Of a stretch of DNA of 64,000 nt, positions 37,407-46,120 are shown one piece after another. Position numbers and translations under genes: made by a program. The number at the start of each line of letters is the position of its first letter. Position 1 is the stretch's first letter. The notes below the pieces were generated by a model. That model ran no database searches. It was not told where the DNA came from and was given only the letters and a program-made list of their open reading frames with translations. Source of the DNA: Poseidonibacter antarcticus (GTDB lineage Bacteria; Campylobacterota; Campylobacteria; Campylobacterales; Arcobacteraceae); contig NZ_RCWF01000006.1 in NCBI RefSeq assembly GCF_003667345.1, forward strand, positions 62,001-126,000, given 5' to 3'.

Positions 37407-38350
37407 TGAAAAAAATTTTATTTATGATGATGATTTTAGTATCAACAGTTTTTGCAGATCAAACTGCATTAAATTCAATATTAAAAAATATATCAATACC
37501 AAATGTTGATAAAACAATAAAAAATGCAAATGTGTTAAAAGAAAATTTAAATGAGCAAAATTTTAAAAAATTTCTTAGTTCATGGAAAAAAGTTGAGGCA
37601 TTATATTTTGCAGGAGAAATAGATAATGACTATCTTGATACTCCTAGATATATTGATGTGTTTCATAATTTGAAAGAAGATTTAAAAGAACAAATGCAAA
37701 GAGTTATTGCTTCAAAAGATGAGCCAAATATAGCACTTTTTAAAAATTCATTTAAAACAATTAATGCATTAGAGTATGTATTATTTAATGATGATAAAAT
37801 TACTAAAAGAGAAAAGCTTTTAAGTCTAGCAATTCTTGATTCTATTGTTTCTCATTTAAATGATATTAAAGGTGTTTATACACAATATTTAAGCTCAAAA
37901 CCAAAAAGTGAAACTTGGGAAAATGCAATGATTATTAATAGTTTAATTGCAAGTACTTATAGATTAAAAGAATGGAGAATAGGAGATCCTAGTGGGAATT
38001 CTTCAAAATACAAAGACAATGCTGATAATAAAAGAGCTGAGTATTTTTTAAGTAAAAGTTCATTCTTAGCTATAAAATCAATTTTAGATGCACATGAAGA
38101 GATTATGGGTGAGAGTAAATATCTTAACTTTGGGAAAATGGCAGTACAATCAGGTGCAAAAGCTGAAGTAGCAGAAGTTGAAAATGCAATTCATAATAGT
38201 TTAAATGAGTTAAAAAAACTTAAAAATGATGATTTCTCAAATGCAAAAGATTTATATGAAGATGTAAAGTCATTACATAATGCATATTATTTATCACTAA
38301 TTGAACAACTAGCAATTACCGCAAAAATTTTAGATGCAGATGGTGACTAA
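37406..38350 (+). CDS. Second imelysin-family periplasmic protein
   Basis: A 314-residue protein with a cleavable signal (MKKILFMMMILVSTVFA) and no lipobox, so probably soluble in the periplasm. Imelysin features include WKKVEALYFAG, DTPRYIDVFH and WENAMIINSLIAS. The HxxE motif is altered: the aligned site reads NALEYVLF (Asn120, Glu123), so the His is lost. This suggests a structural or altered-binding partner to the first imelysin. The start overlaps the upstream stop by one base. Confidence 0.85.
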   Translation: MKKILFMMMILVSTVFADQTALNSILKNISIPNVDKTIKNANVLKENLNEQNFKKFLSSWKKVEALYFAGEIDNDYLDTPRYIDVFHNLKEDLKEQMQRVIASKDEPNIALFKNSFKTINALEYVLFNDDKITKREKLLSLAILDSIVSHLNDIKGVYTQYLSSKPKSETWENAMIINSLIASTYRLKEWRIGDPSGNSSKYKDNADNKRAEYFLSKSSFLAIKSILDAHEEIMGESKYLNFGKMAVQSGAKAEVAEVENAIHNSLNELKKLKNDDFSNAKDLYEDVKSLHNAYYLSLIEQLAITAKILDADGD

Positions 38351-38352
38351 GA

Positions 38353-39276
38353 TTGAATGATTTTTTTGCATTAGAGTATTTAATAAACCCAAATAAGAGA
38401 ATTTTTTGGGTTTATATACTCTCTTCAATTTTAATTACAATAATATATTTTTATTTTAATTCAAGAAGTAAAAAAGTAGTACTAAGTTCTAAACTTTGGT
38501 TACATCCTAGTGCTAAACTTGATTATTATTACTTTTTTATTTCATATTTTGTAAAAGTATTTATGTTGATTCCTATTGTAGTATCTGCAAAAACAATTGC
38601 TTTTTTCGTTAATAAACATTTATATTTACAATTTGATTATTATGAAAATACTTTTTTTTCTTATGAAGTTGTAATTGTGATGTATACCTTATCACTTTTT
38701 TTAATAAGTGATTTTTCAAGATATTGGCTTCATAGATTTTTACATAAAATTCCTTTTCTTTGGGAATTCCACAAAGTACATCACAGTGCAAAAGTTTTAA
38801 CACCAATTACTTTTTATAGAGTTCATCCTATTGAAAATCTTCTTTATGGAATAAGATATTCATTAAGTATTGGTTTTGTAACTGGTATATTTATATACTT
38901 TTTTGGTGCAATGATTGATATTTATTCTGTTTTAGGAGTAAATATTATTGTTTTTGTTTTCTCTATTTTAGGAGCTAATTTAAGACATTCACATGTTCAA
39001 GTATCTTTTGGAGAAAAAATAGAAAAATGGTTCATTTCACCAAAACAACATCAAATTCATCATAGTCGTAGGCATTTTAATAAAAATTATGGAGGGACAT
39101 TAGCCATTTGGGATAGATTATTTGGTAGTTTAAGCCTTTCAAAAGAAGTAAAAATATTAAAATTTGGTTTAAGAAAGAATCAAATGAATGATTATCTAAG
39201 CGTTTTTGACTTGTTAATCAAGCCATTTAAACTTTTGATATTAAATAAAATATTAAAAAAAAGGAAATTAAAATGA
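38353..39276 (+). CDS. Fatty-acid hydroxylase/sterol desaturase superfamily membrane protein
   Basis: A 307-residue di-iron membrane oxygenase-like protein with four or so membrane segments (about 17-33, 54-77, 96-113, 163-205). The histidine clusters are HRFLH, HKVHH and HQIHHSRRH, which give the HxxxH, HxxHH and HxxHH pattern of the superfamily. The start is TTG, two bases after the previous stop. The lipid or other substrate is unknown; being inside a Fur-boxed operon of periplasmic haem and imelysin proteins is unusual. Its last codons overlap the next gene by four bases. Confidence 0.85.
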   Translation: MNDFFALEYLINPNKRIFWVYILSSILITIIYFYFNSRSKKVVLSSKLWLHPSAKLDYYYFFISYFVKVFMLIPIVVSAKTIAFFVNKHLYLQFDYYENTFFSYEVVIVMYTLSLFLISDFSRYWLHRFLHKIPFLWEFHKVHHSAKVLTPITFYRVHPIENLLYGIRYSLSIGFVTGIFIYFFGAMIDIYSVLGVNIIVFVFSILGANLRHSHVQVSFGEKIEKWFISPKQHQIHHSRRHFNKNYGGTLAIWDRLFGSLSLSKEVKILKFGLRKNQMNDYLSVFDLLIKPFKLLILNKILKKRKLK

Positions 39277-40442
39277 ATAATTTTAAATCAACATTATTAA
39301 GTGCATTTGCACTTTTTTCTGTTTTATTATTTACAGCTTGTTCAAATGATAAAGTATCAAAAGCAGAACTAATACAAAAACAGCAAGAAAAGGAAAACTT
39401 AGGTCAAGTTCTATTTTTTGATGTAAATCTTTCAAAGAATAGAACTCAATCTTGTGCAACTTGTCATAATCCTGATACTGGTTTTGTAGATAATAGAAAC
39501 AATGGTGTAAATAGTATGGTATCACTAGGTGATGATAATATATCTCTTGGTGATAGATCAGCCCCAACGGCTTCTTATGCAATGTTTTCTCCAAAGTTTC
39601 ATTATGATATGAAAAAGAAAAAATACATTGGTGGACAGTTTTGGGATGGTAGAGAAGATGATTTAGCAGGACAAGCAGGTGGACCACCATTGAATCCTAT
39701 TGAAATGGGTATGAAAGACAAAAAAGAAGTAACAAGTAGATTACAAGAAAATCCATATTATGTTCAAAGTTTTAAAGATATTTATGGTGATGATATTTGG
39801 GAAAATGATAATTTAGCATTTAAAGCAATGACAGAAGTAATTGCAGCTTTTGAGCGAACAGAAGTATTTGCACCTTTTGATTCTAAATATGATAGATATT
39901 TAAAAGGCGAATATGATTTAACACCTTTAGAAGATTTAGGTAAGTCGATTTTCTTCTCAAATAATAATAACTCTTGTTCTACTTGTCATGTACTAAAAGG
40001 TGAAGATAAATTAGGTGAAACATTTACAAATTATGAATATCATAATATTGGAGTGCCTATAAATGAAGAATTAAGAGCTAAAAACGGTGTTACAGTTATT
40101 GATGGTGGTTTATTAAATAATCCAAAAGTTACAGATGTAAAAGAAAAAGGAAAATATAAAGTTCCAACTTTAAGAAATGTAGCTGTAACTGCTCCTTATA
40201 TGCATAATGGAGTATTTAAAGATTTAAAAACAGTTATGGAATTTTATGATAAATACAATGATGTAAATAGAAAAATAAATCCTGAAACAAATAAACCTTG
40301 GCGTGAACCTGAAGTAAAAGAAACAGTATCACTAGAAGAACTAAGATCAAAAAGACAAAGTGATAGAAAAATAGAAGCTTTAGTTGCATTTATGAAAATT
40401 CTAACTGATAAAAAGTATGAACATCTAATAAAAGAAGATTAA
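39273..40442 (+). CDS. Di-haem cytochrome c peroxidase (MauG/CcpA family) lipoprotein
   Basis: Reduces hydrogen peroxide in the periplasm with electrons from cytochromes. The 389 residues have a lipoprotein signal (LLFTAC, Cys23) and two haem sites, Cys61-His65 (CATCHNPDTGF) and Cys235-His239 (CSTCHVLKGE). Family motifs RSAPTASYA and FWDGREDDLAGQA are present, as is a C-terminal PTLRNVAVTAPYMHNGVF. Membrane anchoring is unlike the soluble Campylobacter enzymes. It closes the Fur-box operon, overlapping the desaturase-like gene (ATGA). Confidence 0.93.
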   Translation: MNNFKSTLLSAFALFSVLLFTACSNDKVSKAELIQKQQEKENLGQVLFFDVNLSKNRTQSCATCHNPDTGFVDNRNNGVNSMVSLGDDNISLGDRSAPTASYAMFSPKFHYDMKKKKYIGGQFWDGREDDLAGQAGGPPLNPIEMGMKDKKEVTSRLQENPYYVQSFKDIYGDDIWENDNLAFKAMTEVIAAFERTEVFAPFDSKYDRYLKGEYDLTPLEDLGKSIFFSNNNNSCSTCHVLKGEDKLGETFTNYEYHNIGVPINEELRAKNGVTVIDGGLLNNPKVTDVKEKGKYKVPTLRNVAVTAPYMHNGVFKDLKTVMEFYDKYNDVNRKINPETNKPWREPEVKETVSLEELRSKRQSDRKIEALVAFMKILTDKKYEHLIKED

Positions 40443-40443
40443 T

Positions 40444-40473
40444 AAGTAAAGAAGATAAAAATCTTCTTTACTT
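40444..40473 (+). terminator. Terminator of the imelysin-peroxidase operon
   Basis: AAGTAAAGAAGAT (40444-40456) pairs perfectly with ATCTTCTTTACTT (40461-40473) around an AAAA loop. It begins at the stop codon of the peroxidase gene. Confidence 0.82.
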
Positions 40474-40622
40474 CTCATAGTTTTCAAATTCTTTTAAATT
40501 AAAACTATTTAAATTAAGAGTATTTTTTCTATTTTAAGAGTTAAGAAATTAAACAAATCTAAATCTAAATTAAACTAATATAAATACAAACTAATTAAAT
40601 ATTATATGCAAAAGGAAAAAGT

Positions 40623-41327
40623 ATGGCAAAAAGAGTATTAATAACGGGTGGAAATAGAGGAATTGGTTTATCAGTTTCTCAAGCAATGCTAGATCTTGAT
40701 TATGAAATTATTGTAGTAGCAAGAGAATTCAATGGTTTTGCCTTAGGTGGACTTCCTAGTGTTTTTGAGTATGAATATGATTTATCAAATATTGATGGTT
40801 TACAAAAATTAATAGAAAAAATAGGTCATGTTGATATTTTAATTAATAATGCTGGATTTATGCAACCTAAATATTCATATGATAATTACCCAAAAGATGC
40901 AAAAGAAAATATTATGAATGTTGACTTATATGCACCTGTAGAATTAATGAATTTAGTATCAAAAAGTATGAAAAAACAAGGTTCTGGTAAAATTGTAAAT
41001 GTTGCATCAATTGCTGGACAAATAGGACATCCTGATGTTTGGTATGGAATAGCAAAAGCTGGTTTAATTAATGCTACGAAAATATATGGTAAATTATTAG
41101 GTTCTCATGGTATTACAGTTAATTGTGTAACTCCAAGTCCAACTGAAACAGATATGCAATCATCTAATTCAGAAGAGCGAAAAAAAGAGTTTTTAAAAAC
41201 TGTTTCAACAAAAAGATTTGCACAACCAGATGAGGTAGCAAAAGCTATAGTTTGGCTAGCAACTGATTGTCCTGATTATATAAATGGAACTACATTAGAT
41301 ATTAATGACTGTTCATATCCTAGATAA
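40623..41327 (+). CDS. Short-chain dehydrogenase/reductase
   Basis: A 234-residue NAD(P)-dependent SDR. The nucleotide motif is GGNRGIG (9-15), the NNAG motif is at 75-78, and the catalytic set is Ser129, Tyr141 and Lys145 (YGIAK). The closing segment WLATDCPDYINGTTLDINDC is typical of FabG-like enzymes. The substrate is unknown. It is a single gene with AAAGGAAA as ribosome site. Confidence 0.9.
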   Translation: MAKRVLITGGNRGIGLSVSQAMLDLDYEIIVVAREFNGFALGGLPSVFEYEYDLSNIDGLQKLIEKIGHVDILINNAGFMQPKYSYDNYPKDAKENIMNVDLYAPVELMNLVSKSMKKQGSGKIVNVASIAGQIGHPDVWYGIAKAGLINATKIYGKLLGSHGITVNCVTPSPTETDMQSSNSEERKKEFLKTVSTKRFAQPDEVAKAIVWLATDCPDYINGTTLDINDCSYPR

Positions 41328-41339
41328 ATAATTTTAATT

Positions 41340-41367
41340 ATTTACCTATTTTTTTAAATAGGTAAAT
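41340..41367. terminator. Hairpin between convergent SDR and APC genes
   Basis: ATTTACCTATTT (41340-41351) and AAATAGGTAAAT (41356-41367) form a perfect 12-bp stem with a TTTT loop. It includes the APC stop codon; T-rich flanks exist on both sides. Confidence 0.6.
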
Positions 41368-42542
41368 AAAAATAGTAAAAAAATTACTAAAATAATAAAT
41401 ATATTTGAAAATAGTAGAATTATTCCAAATAATATACTTAAAATAATAGCACTAATTTTTAAAAATCCTTTTTCAAAAAGTATAACGGCTGTTATAAGAC
41501 CAATTATTGCATTTGCAATAAAAAATCCATCAGCAAATGCTACTAAATTATCCAAAGTTAAAATCTTAGAATATACAAGTAAAAGAGTTATTATATAAAT
41601 AATAGATAAAAGGTTTAATGCTCCAATTGGTGTATTATTAGATAAATGCTTTGAGGTATATGTTGTTAGGTTTAATGATGAAATAAGACGTGCTACTCCA
41701 CCTACAAAAAGAATAAGAGTACCAATACAAAGTATTATTGAAACTGTGGCTAGAATTGCATTTGAGAAATCTGTAAAAATAGGTTTGATTATCCAAACGA
41801 GTTTGAATTCTTCATCTTTGGGAAAATCACCAAAACATATTGCAATAGCTGTTAATATATATACAAGTGAAATAATTATTGCTGATAGTTTAACTGCATT
41901 TGTTAATGTTTTAGTTTTTTCTACTTCTTTTGAATAGTTTCCTATAACTTCCCATCCTACAATAGACCAAAATACAATTATTAGTGAATGACCAAATTCA
42001 TTTATTGATAAAGTTGGTAAGGTAAAGTGAAAGTTATTTATATTTAATATGATATTTATACTTGAAATTAAAAATATTAGTGTAATAACAGAGCTTACTA
42101 TTAACATTAATTTACCAAGAAAATTTATTTTTATAAGTAAAAATAAATAGGTTAATATATAAATAAAAAAACCTAATAATTCAAGTGAAACATTTGGAAA
42201 GTAGGGTTTGATAAATTCTGCTGCAATTATTAAAACAGCAACAGGTCCAAAAAATACTGCACAGATGAGGTAAAAAGAAGTTAGAAGTTGGTATTTCTTC
42301 CCCATTGCTTCTTTTGTTGCAAGACTAACTCCACCATCTCCTTTATATAAAACTGCAAGTTTCCCAAAAATAAGAGCAAATATAAATCCTAAAGTTAAAA
42401 TAATAGCCCATATAATTAATGAAAAGTTTCCAACCATATTATAAAGCAAAGGAGGGAGTAAAATTAAACCAGAACCTAAAATTGGACCAATTATTAGTCC
42501 TGATAGTGTAAATGTATTTAATCTATTTGAATTATGACTCAA
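41346..42542 (-). CDS. APC-superfamily amino acid permease
   Basis: A 398-residue protein with about eleven to twelve membrane segments and the APC glycine-rich first helix (LSGLIIGPILGSGLILLPPLL). The SIVGWEVIGNYSKEVEKTKT segment matches the helix-6 region of amino-acid transporters. The start is TTG at 42542, inside the last codons of the EamA gene (11-base overlap, with AAGAAG as possible ribosome site); the next in-frame Met would remove the conserved first helix. Substrate unknown. Confidence 0.8.
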   Translation of the reverse strand: MSHNSNRLNTFTLSGLIIGPILGSGLILLPPLLYNMVGNFSLIIWAIILTLGFIFALIFGKLAVLYKGDGGVSLATKEAMGKKYQLLTSFYLICAVFFGPVAVLIIAAEFIKPYFPNVSLELLGFFIYILTYLFLLIKINFLGKLMLIVSSVITLIFLISSINIILNINNFHFTLPTLSINEFGHSLIIVFWSIVGWEVIGNYSKEVEKTKTLTNAVKLSAIIISLVYILTAIAICFGDFPKDEEFKLVWIIKPIFTDFSNAILATVSIILCIGTLILFVGGVARLISSLNLTTYTSKHLSNNTPIGALNLLSIIYIITLLLVYSKILTLDNLVAFADGFFIANAIIGLITAVILFEKGFLKISAIILSILFGIILLFSNIFIILVIFLLFLFTYLKK

Positions 42543-43434
42543 TTTTCTTCTTTTTAAATATAATAATATTATTTAATATCTTAACTGCAAATAAGGTAAG
42601 TATTACACCAATAATAGTTGTAATATGTACTTCTTCTTTTAAAAATATTATACTAAAAACAATGGCAAAAAATGGAACTAAAAATATGAAAGAACTAACT
42701 TCATTTGTTCCTAGTTTTTCAATACCAATAAAATATACAGTTGTCGCAAAAGTTGTAGCAATTATCGAGAGAATTAAAATATTTATCCAAAAAATCGAAT
42801 CAAAAGTTTCAAAAGGAATTGCTTTAAAATCTACAAAAAATAAACTAACCATTATTGTTGAAATAATATACATATACATAGAAAAAACCATTGGAGATGT
42901 ATGTGTGATTTTTGAACTAGTAATTGTTAAAGCAGGCCATAAAACAGACGCACCTAAGAAGTACATATTTTGAGTTGAAAATATTTGTTCATGTGAAAAA
43001 GACCAGATATTTAGCATTGTTAATACCCCAATTGCTCCAATTATTAAAGCAAATATATCTTTTTTAAGTATCTTTTTACCCCAAAATAAAGCCATAAATA
43101 TAAATGTATTAATAGGAATTAAAGTAGTAACTAACGCACCGCCAAGTGATGCTGTACCATGTTTTGTACCTAAAAAATAACATTTTAGATAGACAATCAT
43201 AATTACAGATGCTAATACTGCTAATAAAAAACTACGTCTGTTTATATGGAAATATTTTTTTGTAATAATTAAAACAGGTGCAAGTGTAATAATAGTAAAA
43301 AAGTTTCGTAGGAATATCATTTCATATTCATTTACATAAGAGCTTAATACTTTTGCATTAACCCATGATGCACCCCATCCTGCCATTGCAAATATCATTA
43401 AGATATAAAAAATATTTTTATTTTGCTGTGTCAT
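42532..43434 (-). CDS. EamA (DMT-superfamily) transporter
   Basis: A 300-residue exporter-like protein with ten membrane segments in two EamA halves (first starting FYILMIFAMAGWGASWVNAK, second starting MYFLGASVLWPALTIT). The frame continues up to a TTG at 43449, but the ATG at 43434 has AAAGAA before it and gives a standard N-terminus. EamA proteins often export amino acids or metabolites. The gene is downstream of an AraC regulator and overlaps an APC permease, so the three likely form a metabolite import/export unit. Confidence 0.85.
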   Translation of the reverse strand: MTQQNKNIFYILMIFAMAGWGASWVNAKVLSSYVNEYEMIFLRNFFTIITLAPVLIITKKYFHINRRSFLLAVLASVIMIVYLKCYFLGTKHGTASLGGALVTTLIPINTFIFMALFWGKKILKKDIFALIIGAIGVLTMLNIWSFSHEQIFSTQNMYFLGASVLWPALTITSSKITHTSPMVFSMYMYIISTIMVSLFFVDFKAIPFETFDSIFWINILILSIIATTFATTVYFIGIEKLGTNEVSSFIFLVPFFAIVFSIIFLKEEVHITTIIGVILTLFAVKILNNIIIFKKKKIES

Positions 43435-43493
43435 TGTAGATTCTTTCAATTTATCAATTTTATAGTAGGAGTTTAGTATAAAAGAAAAATAAA

Positions 43494-44285
43494 TTATAGA
43501 ATAATATTGCTATTCTTTTGTAATAATGAAGGTGTATATCCAAAATATTTTTTGAAATTTCTTGCAAAATGAGATTGGTCATTAAAACCAACTTGAATGC
43601 TAGCTTCACTTATAGAAAGCCCACTTTGTATTAAACTATTTGCTCGATTTAATCTCTCATTTACAATAAAAGCGTGAGGAGTTAAGCCAAACTCTTTTTT
43701 AAATAATCTTAAAAAGTGATATTTACTAAGGTTTACATTTGAAGCTAGATTTTCTAAAGTGAATTTTGTATCAATCGAGTCATTTATAAATTCATATGTA
43801 TCTTTAATTATTTTTTTATCTTCAAAAATATCTTTGTATGATTTTGTATATATTACAGAAGTTAAAATCAAATTTGATAAGGCATCAATTAAATTACTTT
43901 CAATTAAAATATCATCTTCTCTACTAAAATATGAGTTAAAAAAAGTATGAAGTTTTAAAAATAGTAGTTTATTATCAATTATATGTCTTCTAAAATAGGG
44001 TATCTTTTTTTCTAGAAATATTTGTTCATAAAGATCTGTCATTACTTCTGTAGTTGGATAAAAGTTTACATGAGACCAATCTTTAGATTCTCCGGCATGT
44101 ACTTCTCCAGGGTTATTTATTCTTATTGAATATTCATAAGATTCATAAGATTCATATGAATTATAAGATTTTAAAACACCTTTATATGTTAATCCTATTG
44201 TATATGTATCATGATAATGTTTAGTAAAATTTTTTGTTGAATGTGTAACATTTTCAAAAAGAATATTATGTAATAATTTTGACAT
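43494..44285 (-). CDS. AraC-family transcriptional regulator
   Basis: A 263-residue regulator with an N-terminal cupin-type sensor domain (KHYHDTYTIGLTYKG, NNPGEVHAGESKDW) and a C-terminal double helix-turn-helix (about 165-260) with LASNVNLSKYHFLRLFKKEFGLTPHAF (split: NLSKYHFLRLFKKEFG and VGFNDQSHFARNFKKYFGYT). The sensor carries a short tandem SYE repeat (SYNSYESYESYEYS) encoded by a 9-bp DNA repeat. It lies upstream of and co-oriented with the EamA and APC transporter genes, its probable targets. Confidence 0.9.
   Translation of the reverse strand: MSKLLHNILFENVTHSTKNFTKHYHDTYTIGLTYKGVLKSYNSYESYESYEYSIRINNPGEVHAGESKDWSHVNFYPTTEVMTDLYEQIFLEKKIPYFRRHIIDNKLLFLKLHTFFNSYFSREDDILIESNLIDALSNLILTSVIYTKSYKDIFEDKKIIKDTYEFINDSIDTKFTLENLASNVNLSKYHFLRLFKKEFGLTPHAFIVNERLNRANSLIQSGLSISEASIQVGFNDQSHFARNFKKYFGYTPSLLQKNSNIIL
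44132..44167. repeat. 9-bp tandem repeat inside the AraC-type gene
   Basis: Four tandem units of ATTCATAAG: two exact copies (44132-44149) and two diverged (44150-44167). They encode the repeated Ser-Tyr-Glu/Asn triplet in the sensor domain. Unit changes keep the frame, so copy number could vary without loss of the protein. Confidence 0.75.
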
Positions 44286-44319
44286 AAGTGATTATATCTA
44301 AAAGAAAAAAAAGAGTATC

Positions 44320-44349
44320 AAAAAAGTATAGAATTAACTATACTTTTTT
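44320..44349 (-). terminator. Terminator of nhaA
   Basis: AAAAAAGTATAG and its complement CTATACTTTTTT form a 12-bp stem around a 6-base loop, ending in a T-run on the minus strand. It overlaps the nhaA stop and separates it from the AraC gene. Confidence 0.75.
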
Positions 44350-45618
44350 TAATCTTAGAATTAATATAACACCAACTATTGCTGCAATAAATGAAGCTGC
44401 AAAAACTCCTAGTTTAACTGCTGCAATTATATTTTCATCTAAAAAGGCTAAGTGCGTGATGAAAATTGACATTGTAAATCCAATTCCACCTAAAAATCCA
44501 ACTGCTATTACTTCAGCCCATGAAATATTATCAGGTTTTTTAATTATATTTAATTTTGTTGCAAGATAGGTAAATCCAAATATTCCTATTGGTTTTCCAA
44601 TTATCAGACCAAATACTACACCTAAAACAATCATTAAGTTTGCACTTACTGTTGAAAAATCAATTAAAACACCTGCATTTGAAAAAGCGAATAAAGGCAT
44701 AATAATAAAGGCTGAAAGACCATGTAAATCATGTTCTAATCGTACAAGTGGGTTTTGAACTTTATCATAGTTATATCTAATATTTTCAAGTGAATCTATT
44801 TGATGATGGTTTAAAATAGGTTCAGGAGTTATATGCCCCTCAAACTCATCTACATCGTCTCTAATTTCTTTAACAAACTTTTTATCATTTAGTTTTGATC
44901 CAATTGGAATAGCAAAAGCTAGTAAAACTCCTGCAATTGTTGCATGAATTCCTATTGCGTGAATATATACCCATAAGGCAACACCAAGTACTAAGTATGG
45001 TAAAAGTTTAGTAACACCTTTAAAGTTTAAAGCCCAGATTAAGGCATAAACAATAAGAGCAGGTAAAAAGTATTGAGTTTGAATATCGCTTGTATAAACA
45101 GTTGCTACAACTAAAATTGCACCTAAATCATCAACAACAGCAAGGGCAACTAAAAATAGTTTTAATGCAGGATTTACTCTTGATCCTAAAAGCATTAAAA
45201 TACCAAGTGCAAAAGCAATATCCGTAGCCATTGGAATACCAAATCCTAATGGATTATCAGGATTAAGTCCTACATAAATAAGTGCAGGGATTATCATCCC
45301 TCCAATTGCAGCAATAATAGGAAAAGATGCTTTTGCTACAGATGAAAGTTCACCAATTAGCATTTCTCTTTTTATTTCAAGTCCAACCATTAAGAAAAAT
45401 AATGCCATTAATGCATCATCAATCCAATATGTTAAAGTCATTGAAATTTTTAAATCACCTATATTAATTCCTAATGGAAGATGCCATAAATCATAATAAG
45501 CTTGTCCATAACTTGAATTAGCAACAATTACAGCTGCAATTGTTGCAACAAAAAGTAAAATTCCACTCAATGCTTCTTTATTTATAAATTGATTTAATGC
45601 AACCAAATTTTTTAACAT
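44338..45618 (-). CDS. nhaA: Na+/H+ antiporter NhaA
   Basis: Exports sodium in exchange for protons at alkaline pH. The 426-residue protein has about twelve membrane segments and the family motifs LTYWIDDALMALFFLMVGLEIKRE (read as WIDDALMALFF and VGLEIKREML), GIPMATDIAFALG and LALAVVDDLGAILVVA, which includes the paired Asp of the ion site. A charged hydrophilic loop (about 235-275) contains DDVDEFEGH. It lies five bases after a Fur-family gene and is probably co-transcribed with it. Confidence 0.96.
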   Translation of the reverse strand: MLKNLVALNQFINKEALSGILLFVATIAAVIVANSSYGQAYYDLWHLPLGINIGDLKISMTLTYWIDDALMALFFLMVGLEIKREMLIGELSSVAKASFPIIAAIGGMIIPALIYVGLNPDNPLGFGIPMATDIAFALGILMLLGSRVNPALKLFLVALAVVDDLGAILVVATVYTSDIQTQYFLPALIVYALIWALNFKGVTKLLPYLVLGVALWVYIHAIGIHATIAGVLLAFAIPIGSKLNDKKFVKEIRDDVDEFEGHITPEPILNHHQIDSLENIRYNYDKVQNPLVRLEHDLHGLSAFIIMPLFAFSNAGVLIDFSTVSANLMIVLGVVFGLIIGKPIGIFGFTYLATKLNIIKKPDNISWAEVIAVGFLGGIGFTMSIFITHLAFLDENIIAAVKLGVFAASFIAAIVGVILILRLKKV

Positions 45619-45623
45619 CTATT

Positions 45624-45998
45624 TTATCCTTTATTTTTTAAACATTTAGGGCAAATACCCTTTATAATAATATTATCTACTTGATAATTTGCAAGATCAA
45701 AATCAAGTTTTTCATGTATACATTCTATTGCTGAACAGCTAGTACAAATAAAGTGAGAATGCATAGTTTTTTGAATCTCAAAATATCTTTTTTTATCATT
45801 TGATTCAAAAGAATTTATTATATTCTCTTCTTCGAACTTTGTTATATTTCTATAAAAAGTTGCTTTATCCATTGAAAGTTTATCTTTTATATCTTCATAA
45901 GACAAAGGTTTATCTGAATTAATTAGTATTTCAAGTATAACTTTTCTCGCACTAGTTAATTTTATATTTTTTTTATTCGTTAATTCTTCTATGTTCAT
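45624..45998 (-). CDS. Fur-family metalloregulator (Zur-like)
   Basis: A 124-residue winged-helix regulator of the Fur family: DNA-binding half (about 1-80, with TSARKVILEILINSDKPLSYEDI), then a metal domain with HSHFICTSCSAIECIH and a C-terminal CPKC pair that would form a structural zinc site. It is divergent from znuA and a NicO-type permease with two palindromes between, so zinc or nickel is the likely signal. It is distinct from an iron Fur, which is not in the window. First gene of a two-gene transcript with nhaA. Confidence 0.85.
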   Translation of the reverse strand: MNIEELTNKKNIKLTSARKVILEILINSDKPLSYEDIKDKLSMDKATFYRNITKFEEENIINSFESNDKKRYFEIQKTMHSHFICTSCSAIECIHEKLDFDLANYQVDNIIIKGICPKCLKNKG

Positions 45999-46034
45999 AT
46001 AATATTATATCTTTTTTTGTTTAAAGTTCTTTTA

Positions 46035-46045
46035 CAACTAAGTTG
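46035..46045. promoter_or_regulatory. Putative metalloregulator operator, copy 1
   Basis: CAACT-A-AGTTG is a 5-1-5 palindrome in the 122-base gap between the Fur-family gene and znuA. The same core recurs 46 bases downstream with a longer arm. Probable binding site of the divergent regulator; not proven. Confidence 0.55.
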
Positions 46046-46079
46046 CATTAAAGAAAATATTCATTAAAATTCAGATAAA

Positions 46080-46092
46080 GCAACTAAGTTGC
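46080..46092. promoter_or_regulatory. Putative metalloregulator operator, copy 2
   Basis: GCAACT-A-AGTTGC is a perfect 6-1-6 palindrome, 28 bases before the znuA ATG. With copy 1 it forms a pair of identical CAACTAAGTTGCA direct copies, placed to control both divergent transcripts. Confidence 0.6.
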
Positions 46093-46120
46093 AAATTTTA
46101 AAAAAAAGATTAGGGAAAAA

